Positions 6,440 through 7,753 of a stretch of 7,753 bases of DNA are shown here, piece by piece. The stretch spans positions 1 to 7,753 of the forward strand of contig CAYFVQ010000198.1 of the NCBI GenBank assembly GCA_964346585.1. The letters run 5' to 3'. A program made the position numbers and the translations under genes. Numbering within the stretch: position 1 is the stretch's first letter; every line of letters starts with the position of its first letter. This DNA comes from SOIA01 sp964346585. GTDB lineage: Bacteria; Acidobacteriota; Aminicenantia; Aminicenantales; Aminicenantaceae. The notes beneath the pieces are model-generated. The model saw only the letters and a program-made list of their open reading frames with translations, was not told the origin of the DNA and made no database searches.

Positions 6440-7207
6440 TCATTTCCGGATTCTGTCATGAAGGACGCGCAATCCCTCCAGGACAAGATCAGGCTCATAC
6501 GCATCAATGGAGGCAATCTCGTGGCTAATCTGAGCCGCGAAGCCGCCTGTGGAGATGACAGTCGTTTCTTCTCCTAACTCGGTTTTAATTTCCTCGATGA
6601 TCTTGGAAACGAGGCCCACATAGCCAAAATACAGACCTGACTGCATACTGGTGACGGTTGTGCGTCCGATAGCCTTTTTAGGCTTTTTGATCTCGATTCG
6701 CGGCAACTTGGCTGTTTTCAGATAGAGAGCTTCCGCCGAAATCTGGATTCCCGGAGCTATAGCGCCTCCAAGATATTCCCCTTTGGAGGATACGGCATCA
6801 AAGGTCGTGGCGGTCCCGAAATCAACGACTATACAGGGCCCGCCGTGCTTCTCATAAGCGGCCATAGCCGCAACCACTCTGTCCGCCCCCACTTCAAGTG
6901 GATTCTCATACAGGATGGCCATTCCTGTCTTCAGGCCCGGTCCGACAACAGCCGGTTTTACCTTGAACAGGCTCTGGCTTAAGTCTTCAAAAATTGGCGT
7001 CAAAGGAGGAACAACGCTGGATATGATGACAGACTCTATCTCTGTTTTTTCCGGGCCGGAAAGAGAAAACAGGTTGAGAAGAATGACTCCGTATTCATCG
7101 CTCGTTTTTTCACTTTCTGTTTGAATCTTCCAGTGTTGAATGAGCTTCTTTTCTTGGAAAACTCCGAAGACTATGTTCGTGTTTCCGATATCTATGGCTA
7201 AAAGCAT
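6440..7207 (-). CDS. coaX: Type III pantothenate kinase
   Basis: CoaX phosphorylates pantothenate to 4'-phosphopantothenate, the first step of coenzyme A synthesis. Unlike type I (CoaA), it resists CoA feedback and needs a monovalent cation. The 255-residue length is normal. Visible motifs of the ASKHA-fold kinase are DIGNTN at 6-11 (phosphate-binding loop), YENPLEVGADR at 100-110 with the catalytic Asp109, VVDFGTATTFD at 127-137, GGAIAPG at 147-153, GRTTVTSMQSGLYFG at 181-195, and STGG at 219-222. All the key residues appear intact. The ATG has an excellent ribosome binding site inside the end of birA, and only 1 base separates it from the birA stop. birA-coaX adjacency is common in bacteria, and fused BirA-CoaX proteins are known. 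Confidence 0.97.
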   Translation of the reverse strand: MLLAIDIGNTNIVFGVFQEKKLIQHWKIQTESEKTSDEYGVILLNLFSLSGPEKTEIESVIISSVVPPLTPIFEDLSQSLFKVKPAVVGPGLKTGMAILYENPLEVGADRVVAAMAAYEKHGGPCIVVDFGTATTFDAVSSKGEYLGGAIAPGIQISAEALYLKTAKLPRIEIKKPKKAIGRTTVTSMQSGLYFGYVGLVSKIIEEIKTELGEETTVISTGGFAAQISHEIASIDAYEPDLVLEGLRVLHDRIRK

Positions 7208-7208
7208 C

Positions 7209-7753
7209 TCATCCCTCCTTCTGGCTACCCTTTACAGCCTTTATATCAGCGGAAAAAAAAGTCCTTTCTTCTCCACTTCTTTCCAGAACCAGACCTCCTT
7301 GGGAATTGATCCCTCTGTAGATTCCTGAAATCTCTTCTTCATCCAAGGCCAAGGTGATTTCACTCCCCAGAGATAATGCAGATTTTTCCTGAAAAGCGAT
7401 GATAATGTCCTCTCTTTTCCCCTGCAAAAACTGTCCGTACCAGTGATTGAGGGCCTTCCAGAGGTTCTCCAAGAGAGCTTTTTCATCCGTATCCTCGTTT
7501 GTTATGAGTTTCAAGGAAACAGCTTGCTTGCGAATTTCTTCGGGGAAATCATCCTTCCCATGGCTTACATTCAGGCCAAAGCCCAGAATAACATAGTTAA
7601 CTCGGTCTCCCAAATAGCCACTCTCACAGAGAAGCCCTCCCAGCTTCTTTCCTTCCCAGACAAGGTCGTTGGGCCATTTCAGGCCAATGCGGACGCCAAC
7701 AGATGAAAAAATGGCATCGCTGACCGCTAATCCCGCCACCAGAGGAAGAAGAG
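7209..7753 (-). CDS. birA: Biotin--[acetyl-CoA-carboxylase] ligase, C-terminal part (5' end outside window)
   Basis: Biotin protein ligase activates biotin with ATP to biotinyl-AMP and attaches it to a lysine of the carboxyl carrier protein of biotin-dependent carboxylases. The frame is open to the right edge (LLPLVAGLAVSD...), so the GTG at 7739 is internal and 180 C-terminal residues are seen. KWPNDLVWEGKKLGGLLCE (from visible residue 25) holds the conserved KWPND and the biotin/ATP-contacting KKLGG. GFGLNVS follows at about 57-63. The last 50 or so residues (SEITLALDEEEISGIYRGI...GGLVLER) form the small SH3-like C-terminal domain. The GRGRxGR adenylate loop and any N-terminal repressor helix-turn-helix are outside the window. 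It is therefore unknown whether this is a regulator-type (class II) or enzyme-only (class I) BirA. It is the most upstream visible gene of the - strand group. Confidence 0.96.
   Translation of the reverse strand, partial: LLPLVAGLAVSDAIFSSVGVRIGLKWPNDLVWEGKKLGGLLCESGYLGDRVNYVILGFGLNVSHGKDDFPEEIRKQAVSLKLITNEDTDEKALLENLWKALNHWYGQFLQGKREDIIIAFQEKSALSLGSEITLALDEEEISGIYRGINSQGGLVLERSGEERTFFSADIKAVKGSQKEG
7213..7220 (-). promoter_or_regulatory. Strong ribosome binding site for coaX, inside birA
   Basis: On the - strand AAGGAGGG lies 5 bases before the coaX ATG and encodes the last codons of birA. It is the strongest such site in the window. It fixes the coaX start and suggests coupling of coaX to birA translation. 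Confidence 0.85.

Overview
The window is bacterial chromosome from an organism I cannot name with confidence. The genes are ordinary bacterial housekeeping types: ArgF-type ornithine carbamoyltransferase, type III pantothenate kinase, biotin protein ligase and RNase R. They are packed tightly, with short Shine-Dalgarno-like motifs and no eukaryotic or phage features. Gene content and the lysine/glutamate-rich style recall uncultured phyla such as Aminicenantes (formerly OP8) or related lineages. That is an impression from memory, not a demonstrated assignment.

Two converging gene groups meet at about position 2507. On the + strand, the 3' end of argF (1-423) overlaps by 4 bases a large unrecognised gene (420-2504, 694 codons). 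The product appears to be several small folded domains, including winged-helix-like segments, followed by a disordered, highly charged tail of about 180 residues. On the - strand, reading from the right edge, come birA (partial), coaX, an unrecognised 213-residue gene, rnr, and a gene encoding only the C-terminal half of selenocysteine elongation factor SelB. birA-coaX are 1 base apart, coaX and the 213-residue gene are 23 bases apart, and rnr and the SelB-like gene overlap by ATGA. This looks like one operon, or two split at the 95-113-base gap upstream of rnr. That gap carries a perfect 11-bp-arm inverted repeat.

Functionally the - strand group joins two parts. The upstream part is cofactor metabolism: biotin attachment and the first step of CoA synthesis. 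The downstream part is RNA handling: a 3'-5' exoribonuclease translationally coupled to an RNA-binding-type protein.

The most notable item is the SelB-like protein. It starts exactly where SelB domain III begins and keeps the four winged helices that in real SelB read the SECIS hairpin. It lacks the GTPase and domain II, which deliver the tRNA. It is intact, has its own ribosome binding site and is coupled to rnr, so it looks like a working derivative rather than debris. The other second-look items are the multi-domain 694-residue protein and the palindrome upstream of rnr. No RNA genes, CRISPR array, complete mobile element or clear rho-independent terminator were seen, and no gene-free stretch exceeds 300 bases.
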